A stretch of 10,760 nt of DNA from Actinomycetota bacterium (GTDB lineage Bacteria > Actinomycetota > Actinomycetes > S36-B12), in the NCBI GenBank assembly GCA_003456155.1, contig DMPC01000013.1:1-10760 (forward strand), written 5' to 3'. Shown here piece after piece: positions 1 to 7,234 of this stretch. The translations under genes were made by a program, and so were the position numbers. Under the pieces are notes generated by a model. That model was not told the DNA's origin and made no database searches. It worked only from the letters and a program-made list of their open reading frames with translations. Each line of letters begins with the position of its first letter. Position 1 is the first letter of the stretch.

Positions 1-84
1 GGGCGGCGCCATCCGCGGCAGGTGCTCGACGGGACGAACCCGCCGACGCAGATCCCCTACTGTGGGCTTCCTGTGCGTGGGTGA
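1..84 (+). CDS. Possible 3' end of an unidentified gene (partial)
   Basis: The first forward frame is open from the window edge to a TGA at 82-84, giving 27 codons that end in ...PYCGLPVRG. The stop lies 15 bp before the GTG start of the LacI-family gene, the spacing expected for an upstream member of the same transcription unit. Third positions are GC-rich. However, a second forward frame is equally GC-rich at third positions and also open here, and an ATG on the minus strand at 12-10 could begin a divergent gene instead. I do not recognise the peptide. It is listed only because the tail reads like a plausible protein end and the spacing fits. Confidence 0.3.
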   Translation, partial: GRRHPRQVLDGTNPPTQIPYCGLPVRG

Positions 85-99
85 AGGCGAAGGTGCTCT

Positions 100-1122
100 G
101 TGGCGGGACAGCGCAAGATGGCGACGCTGGCCGACGTGGCTCGGCTTGCCGAAGTCTCAGCCATGACCGTCTCCCGCGTCATCAACGACCCGACGACGGT
201 CAGCGCCGAGACCCAGGATCGCGTGCGTCAGGCGATGATCCAGTTGAACTACCGCCCCAATCCGCTGGCACGCGGCCTGGCGCGGGGGCGATCGCACACC
301 ATCGGAGTGGTCACCTTCGACACGGGCCAGTACGGGCCCGGATCCACCCTGCTCGCCATCGAGCGCGCGGCACGGGTCCGAGGGTACGGCGTGGCCCTGG
401 CCGTTGCTGAGAGTCGGGACCGCCTGGACATCCGAGCAGCGGTGCTGTCGTTGGCCGACCGACGGGTCGACGGCCTCATCGTCATCGCACCCTTCGTCGA
501 GTTCTCAGGAGCTCTGCTGGATATCGGAGGCCATCTGCCTGTGGTGATGGCCGAATCCGGTCACTCAGCCGGGGCAACGGTGGTGGGGATCGATCAGGTG
601 CTGGGAGCCGTGCTGGCCACTCGACACCTCCTCGATCTCGGCCACGCGACGGTCCATCACGTCGCAGGACCTTCCGACTGGATCGAGTCTGGTCTGCGCA
701 TAGACGGCTGGCGGGCGGCCCTCAGCGACGCAGGCCGGGTAGCCCCCCCGCCCGTGATGGGGGACTGGACTCCCCCATCCGGCTTCAAGGCGGGCATGCA
801 GTTGGCCGACGACCCGTCCGTCTCCGCGATCTTCGTCGCCAACGACCAGATGGCCCTCGGCGTTCTCGCCGCGCTTCACGAACGCGGCCGGACTGTTCCG
901 GGTGACGTCAGCGTCGTCGGGTTCGACGACACCCCGGAGTCCGCCTACTACATGCCCGGCCTGACCACGGTCCGCCAGGACTTCGAAGCAATGGGCGAGG
1001 TCGCGGTGGCGACCCTCGACCGTCTGGTCACGGACGAAGAGCCCACGCCCGCCAGCGTGAGACTCCTCGCCCCCACGCTCGTTCCTCGGCAGAGCACGGG
1101 TCCCGCACCATCCCTTCGGTGA
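100..1122 (+). CDS. LacI-family transcriptional regulator
   Basis: A 340-residue, full-length LacI/GalR-type repressor. Residues 8-55 form the N-terminal helix-turn-helix with the family pattern ATLADVARLAEVS-MTVSRVIN, followed by the hinge region YRPNPLARGLARG. Residues about 65-335 are the periplasmic-binding-protein-like effector domain, with DGLIVIAPF, ESGLRIDGWRAAL, AIFVANDQMALGVLAAL and DVSVVGFDDTPESAYYMPGLTTVRQDF. The GTG at 100 is chosen because GAAGG at 89-93 sits 6 bp upstream; an ATG at 118 is the alternative and would remove six residues. The next gene is a GH31 glycosidase in the same direction, and a consensus LacI-type operator lies between them. It is therefore probably a local repressor released by the sugar or oligosaccharide the locus degrades. 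The inducer cannot be inferred. Confidence 0.95.
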   Translation: MAGQRKMATLADVARLAEVSAMTVSRVINDPTTVSAETQDRVRQAMIQLNYRPNPLARGLARGRSHTIGVVTFDTGQYGPGSTLLAIERAARVRGYGVALAVAESRDRLDIRAAVLSLADRRVDGLIVIAPFVEFSGALLDIGGHLPVVMAESGHSAGATVVGIDQVLGAVLATRHLLDLGHATVHHVAGPSDWIESGLRIDGWRAALSDAGRVAPPPVMGDWTPPSGFKAGMQLADDPSVSAIFVANDQMALGVLAALHERGRTVPGDVSVVGFDDTPESAYYMPGLTTVRQDFEAMGEVAVATLDRLVTDEEPTPASVRLLAPTLVPRQSTGPAPSLR

Positions 1123-1149
1123 TGGACTCGGTTTCCGTGATGATCGGAC

Positions 1150-1165
1150 ATGTTTGCGCTAACAT
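1150..1165. promoter_or_regulatory. LacI-type operator upstream of the GH31 gene
   Basis: The 16-bp sequence ATGTTTGCGCTAACAT is an inverted repeat. The arms ATGTT/AACAT and the GCGC centre pair perfectly and only the two T positions flanking the centre mismatch. It closely matches the general LacI-family operator pattern TGTTAGCGCTAACA with its central CG. It lies 27 bp after the LacI stop and 15 bp before the GH31 start, just ahead of the GACGAAGG ribosome-binding site (1166-1173). Binding by the adjacent LacI protein would block transcription of the GH31 gene; this is an inference from position and family. Confidence 0.8.
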
Positions 1166-1180
1166 GACGAAGGCGGCTCC

Positions 1181-3247
1181 ATGACCGCCGCGGACCATGA
1201 CCCCCTCGACAGCGAACAGGTGCCCGACATGGCCTTCTCGGTTCGCTCCACCGGCATCACCCTGCACCTGCCGGCGGAGACCATCCACATCGACGCCTGG
1301 GGCGACGGGACGATCCGCGTCCGCGCCTTCGTCGGCGAGGAGCCGATGCCCATCGAGGAGGGCCTCGTCGTGCATCAGCCAAGCGCTGCGGTCGTCGCGG
1401 TGGCTCCCGATGGCTCGAGCGCAACCGTGACTGCAGGCCCGCTTACCGCCCTCATCGAGCGCCACGGCCGGATGTCCTTCAGCGGGCCCGACGGTGTGCT
1501 GACGGAGGAACCCTGGTTCGACTTCCGGGAACCGCCGCTTCGCGCGCACCGCTACTACCCCCGAAACCCCGACGGGAGTCGCGGCAGCGAGCTGACCCTG
1601 CGGGCATTCGACAACGAGAGGCTCTACGGCCTCGGGCAGCACACGATCGGTCGACTGGACCTCAAGGGCAGCGTCATCGATCTCCTCCAGCGGAACAGCC
1701 AGATCGCCGTGCCGGTCATCGTGTCCTCCCGCGGGTACGGAATGCTCTGGAACTCCCCGTCGGTTGGCCGCGTCGAGTTGGCTGCCAACCACACGAGGTG
1801 GGTGGCTCACGAGGCTCGCCAACTGGACTACTTCATCTACTCCGGTGGCACGCCCGCGGAGATCCTTGGCCGATACCACGCATTGACGGGATTCCCCCCT
1901 CCCATCCCCCACTGGGCCACCGGCTACTGGCAGAGCAACAGCTTCTACCCAGACCAGGAGACTCTGGTGTCCGTTGTCCGCGAGCACCTGTCGCGCGGAC
2001 TGCCGTTGGCGGCGATGTTCGTCGACTACATGCACTGGACGCGACTCGGTGAGTGGGAGTGGGACACCGAGAAGTGGCCCGACCCTCAGGGCATGGTCGC
2101 CGAACTGCGGGAAGCCGGCGTCCACCTGATGGTTGCCGTGTGGCCCCATGTGAGCCCGCGAAGCAAGCACTATCCGTCGCTGCTGGAGCGAGGACTTCTC
2201 GTGAGATCGACTGACGGAAGCCCTGCGGTGTTCTCCTTCGCTGACCGTGAACTCCCCGGCGGGGTGGATGTTGCGCTGTTGGATCTCACCAACCCGGACG
2301 CTCGCACGTTCTACTGGGAGCGGATCGAGGAGAACTACCATCGAATCGGTGTTCGGGCCTTCTGGCTCGATGCCTCGGAACCGGAGCTCACCGCGGAGGC
2401 GGGCCGCCTCTTCGAGGACGAGTCCACCTACTCGCTCGGTCACGGAACGGAGGTGTCCAGCCTCTTCGCACTCGAGGATGCCCGGGCGGTACGCGAGGGC
2501 CTGGACTCCGTCGGGGACACCGAATCGATGCTTCTCGTTCGATCAGGGTGGGCCGGGATTCAACGGTACGGCGCAGCCGTCTGGTCAGGTGACATCCAGT
2601 CGACCTGGGAGAGCCTCCGACTGCAGGTGTCAGCCGGGCTCAACGTGATGGCAAGTGGCATTCCGTGGTGGACGAGTGACATCGGGGGATTCTTCGGAGC
2701 CGAGGAGGAGGGCTTTGACGAGCTCCTCGTGCGCTGGTTCCAGTTCGCCACCTTCTGGCCCGTCGTTCGGATGCACGGCAATCGCCACCCGGACTTCTTC
2801 CATGCCGGCATCTTCTCCGCCGGAGGCCCGAATGAGATCTGGGCCTTCGGCGACCGCGGGTACGAGATCATGCGGGGACTGCTTGCCATGCGCGAGAGTC
2901 TGCGTCCCTACGTGCACAGCACGCTGGAACTCACCAGCACGCTCGGGATCCCGCCGGTTCGCCCTCTGTGGTTCGACCACGATGGCGATCCCCGTGCCGT
3001 GTCCGTGGACGATCAGTTCATGTTCGGTCCCGATCTTCTCGTCGCGCCGGTCCTCGCCCCGGGAGTCGAGGGGCGATCCGTGTACCTGCCCCATGGCCGA
3101 CGGTGGCGCAGTGTGTGGACGCAGCAGGTGCACGAGGGCGGCGAGGTGCTTGATGTCGCCGCACCACTCCACATCGTTCCCCTCTTCGTCGCAGAGGGAA
3201 GCGGCTTGGACCGAGACGGTGTCCTACGACCCGACTCGCGAGACTGA
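1181..3247 (+). CDS. GH31 family alpha-glycosidase (alpha-xylosidase-like)
   Basis: A 688-residue glycoside hydrolase of family 31, retaining enzymes that remove alpha-linked glucose or xylose from non-reducing ends. Residues 20-235 are the N-terminal beta-sandwich (RLYGLGQHTIGRLDLKG, then NSQIAVPVIVSSRGYGMLWN). The (beta/alpha)8 barrel runs from about 245 to 590. Visible signatures are VDYMHWTRLGEWEWDTEKWPDP (283-302), the nucleophile motif FWLDASEPE with Asp397, the acid/base motif VWSGD with Asp471, GIPWWTSDIGGF (493-504) and VRMHGNR. The rest is C-terminal beta domain. The DYMHW...WPDP and WLDASEPE signatures resemble bacterial alpha-xylosidase-like GH31 members more than starch-type alpha-glucosidases, but substrate is uncertain. 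There is no signal peptide, so it probably acts in the cytoplasm on imported oligosaccharides. The ATG at 1181 follows GACGAAGG by 7 bp. It is convergent with the MFS gene. Confidence 0.93.
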   Translation: MTAADHDPLDSEQVPDMAFSVRSTGITLHLPAETIHIDAWGDGTIRVRAFVGEEPMPIEEGLVVHQPSAAVVAVAPDGSSATVTAGPLTALIERHGRMSFSGPDGVLTEEPWFDFREPPLRAHRYYPRNPDGSRGSELTLRAFDNERLYGLGQHTIGRLDLKGSVIDLLQRNSQIAVPVIVSSRGYGMLWNSPSVGRVELAANHTRWVAHEARQLDYFIYSGGTPAEILGRYHALTGFPPPIPHWATGYWQSNSFYPDQETLVSVVREHLSRGLPLAAMFVDYMHWTRLGEWEWDTEKWPDPQGMVAELREAGVHLMVAVWPHVSPRSKHYPSLLERGLLVRSTDGSPAVFSFADRELPGGVDVALLDLTNPDARTFYWERIEENYHRIGVRAFWLDASEPELTAEAGRLFEDESTYSLGHGTEVSSLFALEDARAVREGLDSVGDTESMLLVRSGWAGIQRYGAAVWSGDIQSTWESLRLQVSAGLNVMASGIPWWTSDIGGFFGAEEEGFDELLVRWFQFATFWPVVRMHGNRHPDFFHAGIFSAGGPNEIWAFGDRGYEIMRGLLAMRESLRPYVHSTLELTSTLGIPPVRPLWFDHDGDPRAVSVDDQFMFGPDLLVAPVLAPGVEGRSVYLPHGRRWRSVWTQQVHEGGEVLDVAAPLHIVPLFVAEGSGLDRDGVLRPDSRD

Positions 3248-3311
3248 GCCGCGACAGGATCAGGGAGCGGTTTCGCGAGCAGCGACCCCAGGTCACATCC
3301 TGAGTCGTAGG
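3223..3311. other. Nested inverted repeats between convergent genes
   Basis: The junction between the GH31 and MFS genes contains an outer pair CCTACGAC (3223-3230) and GTCGTAGG (3304-3311), and nested inside it CTCGCGA (3235-3241) and TCGCGAG (3273-3279). The left arms fall in the last codons of the GH31 gene. A large imperfect fold at a convergent junction could help end transcription from both sides. There is no T-run and the loops are long, so this is weak as an intrinsic terminator. Confidence 0.25.
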
Positions 3312-3314
3312 TCC

Positions 3315-4541
3315 CTAGCGGCTTCGTGTGACGATTCCGCGTACCTCGGGCTCGAGCAGGGCCAGAGGTGCCATGGCCGCCAGCAGTGCGGCCCCCCACA
3401 GGACGTTGCTCAGTCCAAGGGCCAGAACCACAGGGCCGGCCACGCCCAGGGCGATCGGTGACAGCGCGAACGTCCCCAGCCAGTCGAACGAGCTGACTCG
3501 AGACAGGGCTTCGCGTGGAACCCTCTGCTGCAGCGCGGTGTCCCAGAGGACGGCGAAGATGTCCAAGGACACTCCCGCGACGAAGGCCGCCGCGACGGCC
3601 ACGGCAAGGGGTGTCGGTATTGCGAGCGCGAACATGGGCAGGCTGTACAGGCCCAGTGCCGTGACTGCGACGACCAACGGTCGACGCGGGTGAATCCTGA
3701 GGGCTGCTGCAGCACCAACGAGGAGGCCTAGGGCGAGTGCGGCGGTGATCAGGGCCCACTCGGAAGCACCTCCCGACTCCTCCATCCGCAGTGGACCGAG
3801 GACTCCGAAGAACGCCGCGGACCCGAAACTGGAGACCGCGCCCGCCACGACGATCGCCACCACCCAGCGCCGGGCGATGAACTCCCGCCAGCCTTCCGCG
3901 AGGTCGACGAAGGGATTGGACGCCGTCGCATGCGGGGCGCTGAAGCGCGGCTTGAGCCGCACCAGGACAACGGTCGCCCCCAACGCCAGCACACCACTGG
4001 TGACGACGGCCCAGCCCGCGCCCAGGAAGGCGACGATGATCCCCGCCGCCGCAGTTCCCGCGATACGCGCCACGTTGGCCGTCATCCTGAGGATGGCGTT
4101 GGTCGCCTGAAGTTCCGCGGGCGGGCTCATCTCCGGCACGAACCCGGTTGCTGCCGGGTAGAAGAAGCCGCCTGCTGCTCCGGCCACACCCGCCAGGAGA
4201 GCCATCGTGGCCACAGATGCGTGCCCCGAGGCATAGATCAGGCCCAGGGCGAGGAGGGAGAGACCGGTGGTCGCCTCGGAAAGCACCAGGACGCGCTTGC
4301 GGGACCAACGGTCCGCCACCACTCCACCCGGGATCAAGAACACCACCTGACCCAAGGACGCGACTGCCATCACCAGGCCCAGGGCAGTCGCCGAACCGCC
4401 CTCCAGGGCGAGGACGCCGAAGGCCAGTGCCGTGGGAAGCGCGCTGCCCCCCAGCAGGGCCATGAATCGCGCAATCGCCATCCCCCGGATTCCGGGGTCA
4501 GCCAGCGGCCGCAGGTCGCCGGTCCTCCACGCCCGCCTCAT
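3315..4541 (-). CDS. MFS transporter (12 TM, MFS_3/exporter-like)
   Basis: A 408-residue major facilitator superfamily protein of the inner membrane. Hydrophobic segments lie near residues 22-43, 52-73, 85-104, 110-130, 153-173, 176-195, 225-250, 262-282, 288-309, 311-332, 352-373 and 375-397, the expected 12 helices with a central loop at about 196-224. The loop between helices 2 and 3 carries the MFS motif A form PGGVVADRWSRKRVLV. The later part VLWDTALQQRVPREALSRVSSFDW is typical of the MFS_3 group, mostly drug and siderophore exporters. The ATG at 4541 is chosen from the usual N-terminal length; the frame stays open to 4646 but would overlap the kinase. No good ribosome-binding site precedes it. 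It begins 31 bp after the kinase stop, so it is probably cotranscribed. It could import a sugar or sugar acid, or export one; direction and substrate are unknown. Confidence 0.88.
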   Translation of the reverse strand: MRRAWRTGDLRPLADPGIRGMAIARFMALLGGSALPTALAFGVLALEGGSATALGLVMAVASLGQVVFLIPGGVVADRWSRKRVLVLSEATTGLSLLALGLIYASGHASVATMALLAGVAGAAGGFFYPAATGFVPEMSPPAELQATNAILRMTANVARIAGTAAAGIIVAFLGAGWAVVTSGVLALGATVVLVRLKPRFSAPHATASNPFVDLAEGWREFIARRWVVAIVVAGAVSSFGSAAFFGVLGPLRMEESGGASEWALITAALALGLLVGAAAALRIHPRRPLVVAVTALGLYSLPMFALAIPTPLAVAVAAAFVAGVSLDIFAVLWDTALQQRVPREALSRVSSFDWLGTFALSPIALGVAGPVVLALGLSNVLWGAALLAAMAPLALLEPEVRGIVTRSR

Positions 4542-4572
4542 GCCGAGTGGAGGGCGATCCCCTTCACGCCGC

Positions 4573-5676
4573 TCATCGCTGCACCCGGGCACTGCCGCCC
4601 GCAGCAAGCGCCTCGACCTCGGCGCGGGTGGCCATGGAGGTGTCACCGGGAGTGGTCATCGCCAGGGCCCCGTGAGCGGCCCCGAGCTCGAGCGCGTCAC
4701 CGAGCGGCCGACCGTCGAGAAGACCGAAGATCAGCCCGGATGCGAAGCTGTCACCGCCACCCACCCGGTCCTTGATCGCCAGGTCACGCCTGTCCGTCGC
4801 CCTCACGAACGACTCGGCAGGCGACCATGCCACAGCGCTCCAGTCATTCGAAGATGCCGTGTGAACGGCCCGAAGCGTGGTGGCGATGACATCAAGACCG
4901 GGATACTTCACGGCGACAGCCTTGATCATCGCCTCGAACTTGGCCGGATCGAGTGTCCCTGCCTCGATATCGACCTCTGGAACCTCGAAACCCAGTGCGG
5001 CGGTGAAGTCTTCCTCGTTGCCGAAGAGCACATCGACCAGCTGCACGAGCGTGTGGTTGACCTCGCGGGCCCGCTCCATCCCACCCTGCTCGTTCCAGAT
5101 GCTCGGGCGGTAGTTGAGGTCGTAGGACACCACCGTCCCGTGACGGCGCGCGGCCGTCATCGCCGCCTCAGCCACCTCCGCGGTTTCCAGCGAGAGTCCG
5201 GCGAAGATGCCTCCGGTGTGCAACCACCGCACCCCGTCATGCCCGAACAGCCGGTCCCAGTCGACGTCGCCCGGGCGCATCGCAGCGGTCGCACTGTGGG
5301 CGCGATCCGATACGCCCAGGGCGCCGCGAACGCCGAATCCACGCTCGGTGAAGTTGAGGGCGTTGCGGTTCTGTCGACCGATGCCGTCGGCCTTCTTCCA
5401 CACGACGTACTCGGTATCCACGCCTCCCTGCAGGATCAGATCCTCTAGGAGCAGCCCGACATGGTTGTCGCCGATGGCTGTGACGATCGCTGCGCGCTGG
5501 CCGAACACGCGACGCAACCCGCGCACGACGTTGTACTCGCCGCCGCCCTCCCAGACTCTGAAGGAGCGCGCCACCCTGATCCGCTCGTCGCCCGGATCCA
5601 GGCGGAGCATCACCTCTCCCAGGGAGACGGCGTCGTAACGGCACTCGTCAGCCGGGCGAAGGTCAAGGTGTGTCAT
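4573..5676 (-). CDS. kdgK: PfkB-family sugar kinase, probable 2-keto-3-deoxygluconate kinase
   Basis: A 367-residue ribokinase/PfkB-family kinase. It probably phosphorylates a 2-keto-3-deoxy sugar acid with ATP to give the substrate of the adjacent aldolase. Visible features are VSLGEVMLRLDP near residue 20, the substrate-binding EGGGEYNVVRGL (43-54), AIGDN (67-71), YDLNYRPSIW (185-194, a pattern common in KDG kinases), FGNEEDF (218-224) and the C-terminal PfkB signature DRVGGGDSFASGL, with catalytic base Asp309. It reads RVGGGD where many PfkB enzymes have DTxGAGD, and is about 50 residues longer than typical KdgK, with extra sequence near 228-260. The ATG at 5676 overlaps the aldolase stop by 4 bp (ATGA) and has AGGAG at 5686-5682, 5 bp away, so translation is coupled. 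A longer in-frame start at 5769 would lie inside the aldolase gene. The exact sugar acid (gluco, galacto or other) is inferred from context only. Confidence 0.85.
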   Translation of the reverse strand: MTHLDLRPADECRYDAVSLGEVMLRLDPGDERIRVARSFRVWEGGGEYNVVRGLRRVFGQRAAIVTAIGDNHVGLLLEDLILQGGVDTEYVVWKKADGIGRQNRNALNFTERGFGVRGALGVSDRAHSATAAMRPGDVDWDRLFGHDGVRWLHTGGIFAGLSLETAEVAEAAMTAARRHGTVVSYDLNYRPSIWNEQGGMERAREVNHTLVQLVDVLFGNEEDFTAALGFEVPEVDIEAGTLDPAKFEAMIKAVAVKYPGLDVIATTLRAVHTASSNDWSAVAWSPAESFVRATDRRDLAIKDRVGGGDSFASGLIFGLLDGRPLGDALELGAAHGALAMTTPGDTSMATRAEVEALAAGGSARVQR

Positions 5677-6320
5677 GTCGGCTCCTGTGCGAGGTCCGCG
5701 GCCCGCTGCGCGAGCTGGGTGATGCCGGACCAGTTCCGTTCTGCGATGAGACCCGCGGGGACGATCCAACTCCCGCCCACCGCAGTGACGGACGGTACCG
5801 CGAGGTAGTCACGCATGGTGGCTTCGGTGACCCCGCCCGTGGGCATGAACCGCATGTCCGGCCACACGCTACTGAGCGTGCGGACGAAGGCGGGGCCGCC
5901 GAGCATTCCCACGGGGAACACCTTGACGGAGCGCAGACCGAGGCTCCTGGCGATCATGATCTCGCTCGGCGTGGCAACGCCGGGGAAGACCGGGACTCCC
6001 GCGGCCACCAGCGTGCTCACCATGTCGGTGGCGATGCCGGGAGACACCGCGAACTGCGCACCGGCGTCGATCACCTGTCTCGCCTCGTCCGCCGTCGTCA
6101 CGGTTCCTGCGCCCAGCACAGCGCCGAGTCCGTGCGAGCTGCGGATGGCCTCGAGGCCCGCAGCGGTGCGCAGGGTGATCTCGATGACGGGCAGGCCTCC
6201 GGAGACCAGCGCCGTCACCACAGGGGGGGCATCGGCAAGGTGTTCGATGGTCACGATCGGCACGACGCGGGTGCGATCGAGCTCCTCGGCTACCGATGGT
6301 CCCGGGATGACGGTGGGCAT
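5673..6320 (-). CDS. eda: KDPG/KDPGal aldolase family enzyme (Eda-like)
   Basis: A 215-residue class I aldolase of the KDPG/KHG family, the usual length for Eda. It cleaves 2-keto-3-deoxy-6-phospho-sugar acids to pyruvate and glyceraldehyde 3-phosphate through a Schiff base. Visible motifs in order are VVPIVTIE (19-26), VIEITLRT with catalytic Glu47, LGAGTVTT (69-76), QFAVSPGIATDMV (89-101), VFPGVATPSE (111-120), SVKVFPVG with Schiff-base Lys133 and RFMPTGGV (157-164). The ATG at 6320 is chosen because GGGGAGA (6333-6327) lies 6 bp upstream and the length then matches the family; the frame stays open to 6386. It is the first gene of the aldolase-kinase-MFS unit, reads away from the GntR gene, and overlaps the kinase by ATGA. 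KDPGal aldolase (DgoA-type) is an equally good call from sequence alone. Confidence 0.9.
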   Translation of the reverse strand: MPTVIPGPSVAEELDRTRVVPIVTIEHLADAPPVVTALVSGGLPVIEITLRTAAGLEAIRSSHGLGAVLGAGTVTTADEARQVIDAGAQFAVSPGIATDMVSTLVAAGVPVFPGVATPSEIMIARSLGLRSVKVFPVGMLGGPAFVRTLSSVWPDMRFMPTGGVTEATMRDYLAVPSVTAVGGSWIVPAGLIAERNWSGITQLAQRAADLAQEPT

Positions 6321-6341
6321 GACGATTCTCCCCATGACGGA

Positions 6342-6373
6342 GGTAAAAAGATAGTACGTCATACGTATTGTAC
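6342..6373. promoter_or_regulatory. A+T-rich divergent promoter region with candidate GntR operator
   Basis: The gap between the aldolase and GntR genes contains a conspicuous A+T-rich stretch in otherwise very GC-rich DNA. It holds a perfect inverted repeat TACGT-CAT-ACGTA (6355-6367), extended by further pairs at 6353/6369 and 6351/6371. A shorter palindrome ATACGTAT overlaps it at 6361-6368, and GTAC repeats bound the element at 6354-6357 and 6370-6373. On the minus strand TACTAT (6356-6351) could be the -10 element of the aldolase operon. Short inverted repeats of this size between divergent genes are usual targets of FCD-type GntR regulators. That this GntR binds here is an inference. 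Confidence 0.65.
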
Positions 6374-6465
6374 TCCCATGGGACACCGCCGTCCCTGTCT
6401 ATGCTGCGTTGCACACACGCGAACCGGGAAGGCCCCGGACCGCGGGAGAGCCCGAGGGGGACTCG

Positions 6466-7188
6466 ATGATCACGCCAAAGGACCCCATGTGGGTGCCAGT
6501 GATGCACGAGATTCTCGACCGGATCGTGAACGGCACCTACCCGGAGGGCGGAGCACTGCCCTCCGAACGTGAGCTGTGCGACGAGTTCGACGTATCTCGG
6601 ACAGTCCTCCGGGAGAGCGTGAAGGTTCTCACCGAGAAGGGACTCGTCACGACATGGCGCGGGCGGGGCACCATCGTCGAGCCCTCATCTCGCTGGAAGA
6701 CGTTCGATCCCGACCTGCTCGCTGCCCGGTTGCGCTACCCCGGCGGCGAACTGGTGATCCGCGAGTTGCTGATCCTGCGCAAGGGAATCGAGCCCGTGCT
6801 TGCCGCGATAGCCGCGGTGCACGCGGATGAGGAGCAGCGAGAATCGCTGCGTCAGTGCTTCGAGGAGCTGGAGCGCTGGAAGCACGACCCGTCCGCCTAT
6901 GTGTTCGCCGACGGTGACTTCCACAACGAGATCATCAAGATCTCAGGCGTGGGCCTGGCCAGGGATCTCTTCGACCTCATGACCGAGCCCTTCACACTCG
7001 CCCGACAGGGCACCGCCTTGATTCCCGGCGGACTGGAGCTGGCACACCTGCAGCACCGCCTGGTGTACGAGTGCGTCATGGCCGGTGACGGTCCTGGGGC
7101 GAATGCCGCCATGTACGAGCACCTCGAGTCGGCTGAGGAGCGGCTCAACCGACTCCACTGGTCAGAGCACCGGCTCGTGCTGCCCTAG
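6466..7188 (+). CDS. GntR-family regulator, FadR/FCD subfamily
   Basis: A 240-residue transcription factor. Residues 10-72 are the winged helix-turn-helix of GntR proteins (LDRIVNGTYPEGGALPSERELCDEFDVSRTVLRESVKVLTEKGLV, then RGRGTIV). A linker SRWKTFDPDLLAARL follows, similar to regulators of sugar-acid catabolism such as DgoR. Residues 95-230 are an all-helical FCD effector domain with likely metal ligands Asp149 and His153 (ADGDFHNEI), His197 and His219. Such domains bind organic or sugar acids. The ATG at 6466 follows GAGGGGG (6454-6460) by 5 bp; a TTG at 6409 in the same frame lacks such support. It is divergent from the aldolase-kinase-MFS unit and followed by the lactonase. It probably represses that unit until a sugar acid or keto-deoxy acid accumulates; the ligand is unknown. 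Confidence 0.93.
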   Translation: MITPKDPMWVPVMHEILDRIVNGTYPEGGALPSERELCDEFDVSRTVLRESVKVLTEKGLVTTWRGRGTIVEPSSRWKTFDPDLLAARLRYPGGELVIRELLILRKGIEPVLAAIAAVHADEEQRESLRQCFEELERWKHDPSAYVFADGDFHNEIIKISGVGLARDLFDLMTEPFTLARQGTALIPGGLELAHLQHRLVYECVMAGDGPGANAAMYEHLESAEERLNRLHWSEHRLVLP

Positions 7189-7214
7189 CGGATCCGCCTT
7201 GCTCAGTGAAGCGC

Positions 7215-7234
7215 TGTGTATGGGGCCATGCACA
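7215..7234. promoter_or_regulatory. 20-bp dyad upstream of the lactonase gene
   Basis: TGTGTATGG-GG-CCATGCACA pairs at nine positions on each side of a 2-bp centre, with a single T:G mismatch. It begins 27 bp after the GntR stop and ends 88 bp before the lactonase ATG. It could be a regulator binding site for the lactonase gene. It could also be a transcript hairpin after GntR, although no proper T-run follows (only CATTTCT) and the loop is very tight. It does not match the LacI-type or GntR-type candidates elsewhere in the window. Confidence 0.35.

Noticed and set aside
1028..2443. Long minus-strand open frame (471 codons) opposite the GH31 gene.
   Set aside because: It is antisense to a gene with clear catalytic motifs, has no recognisable domain, and long antisense frames are expected in GC-rich DNA.
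3013..4308. Minus-strand 431-codon frame overlapping the MFS gene and the end of GH31.
   Set aside because: Shadow frame rich in Arg, Gly and Pro; the MFS frame in the same place has coherent membrane segments and motifs.
4483..4497. Perfect 7-1-7 inverted repeat CCCCGGA-T-TCCGGGG near the MFS start.
   Set aside because: It lies within codons for Pro-Gly-Ile-Arg-Gly in the MFS N-terminus and is easily explained by GC-rich codon choice; no regulatory role is supported.
4432..5448. Plus-strand 338-codon frame opposite the kinase.
   Set aside because: The opposite strand encodes a complete PfkB kinase; this frame shows no family pattern.
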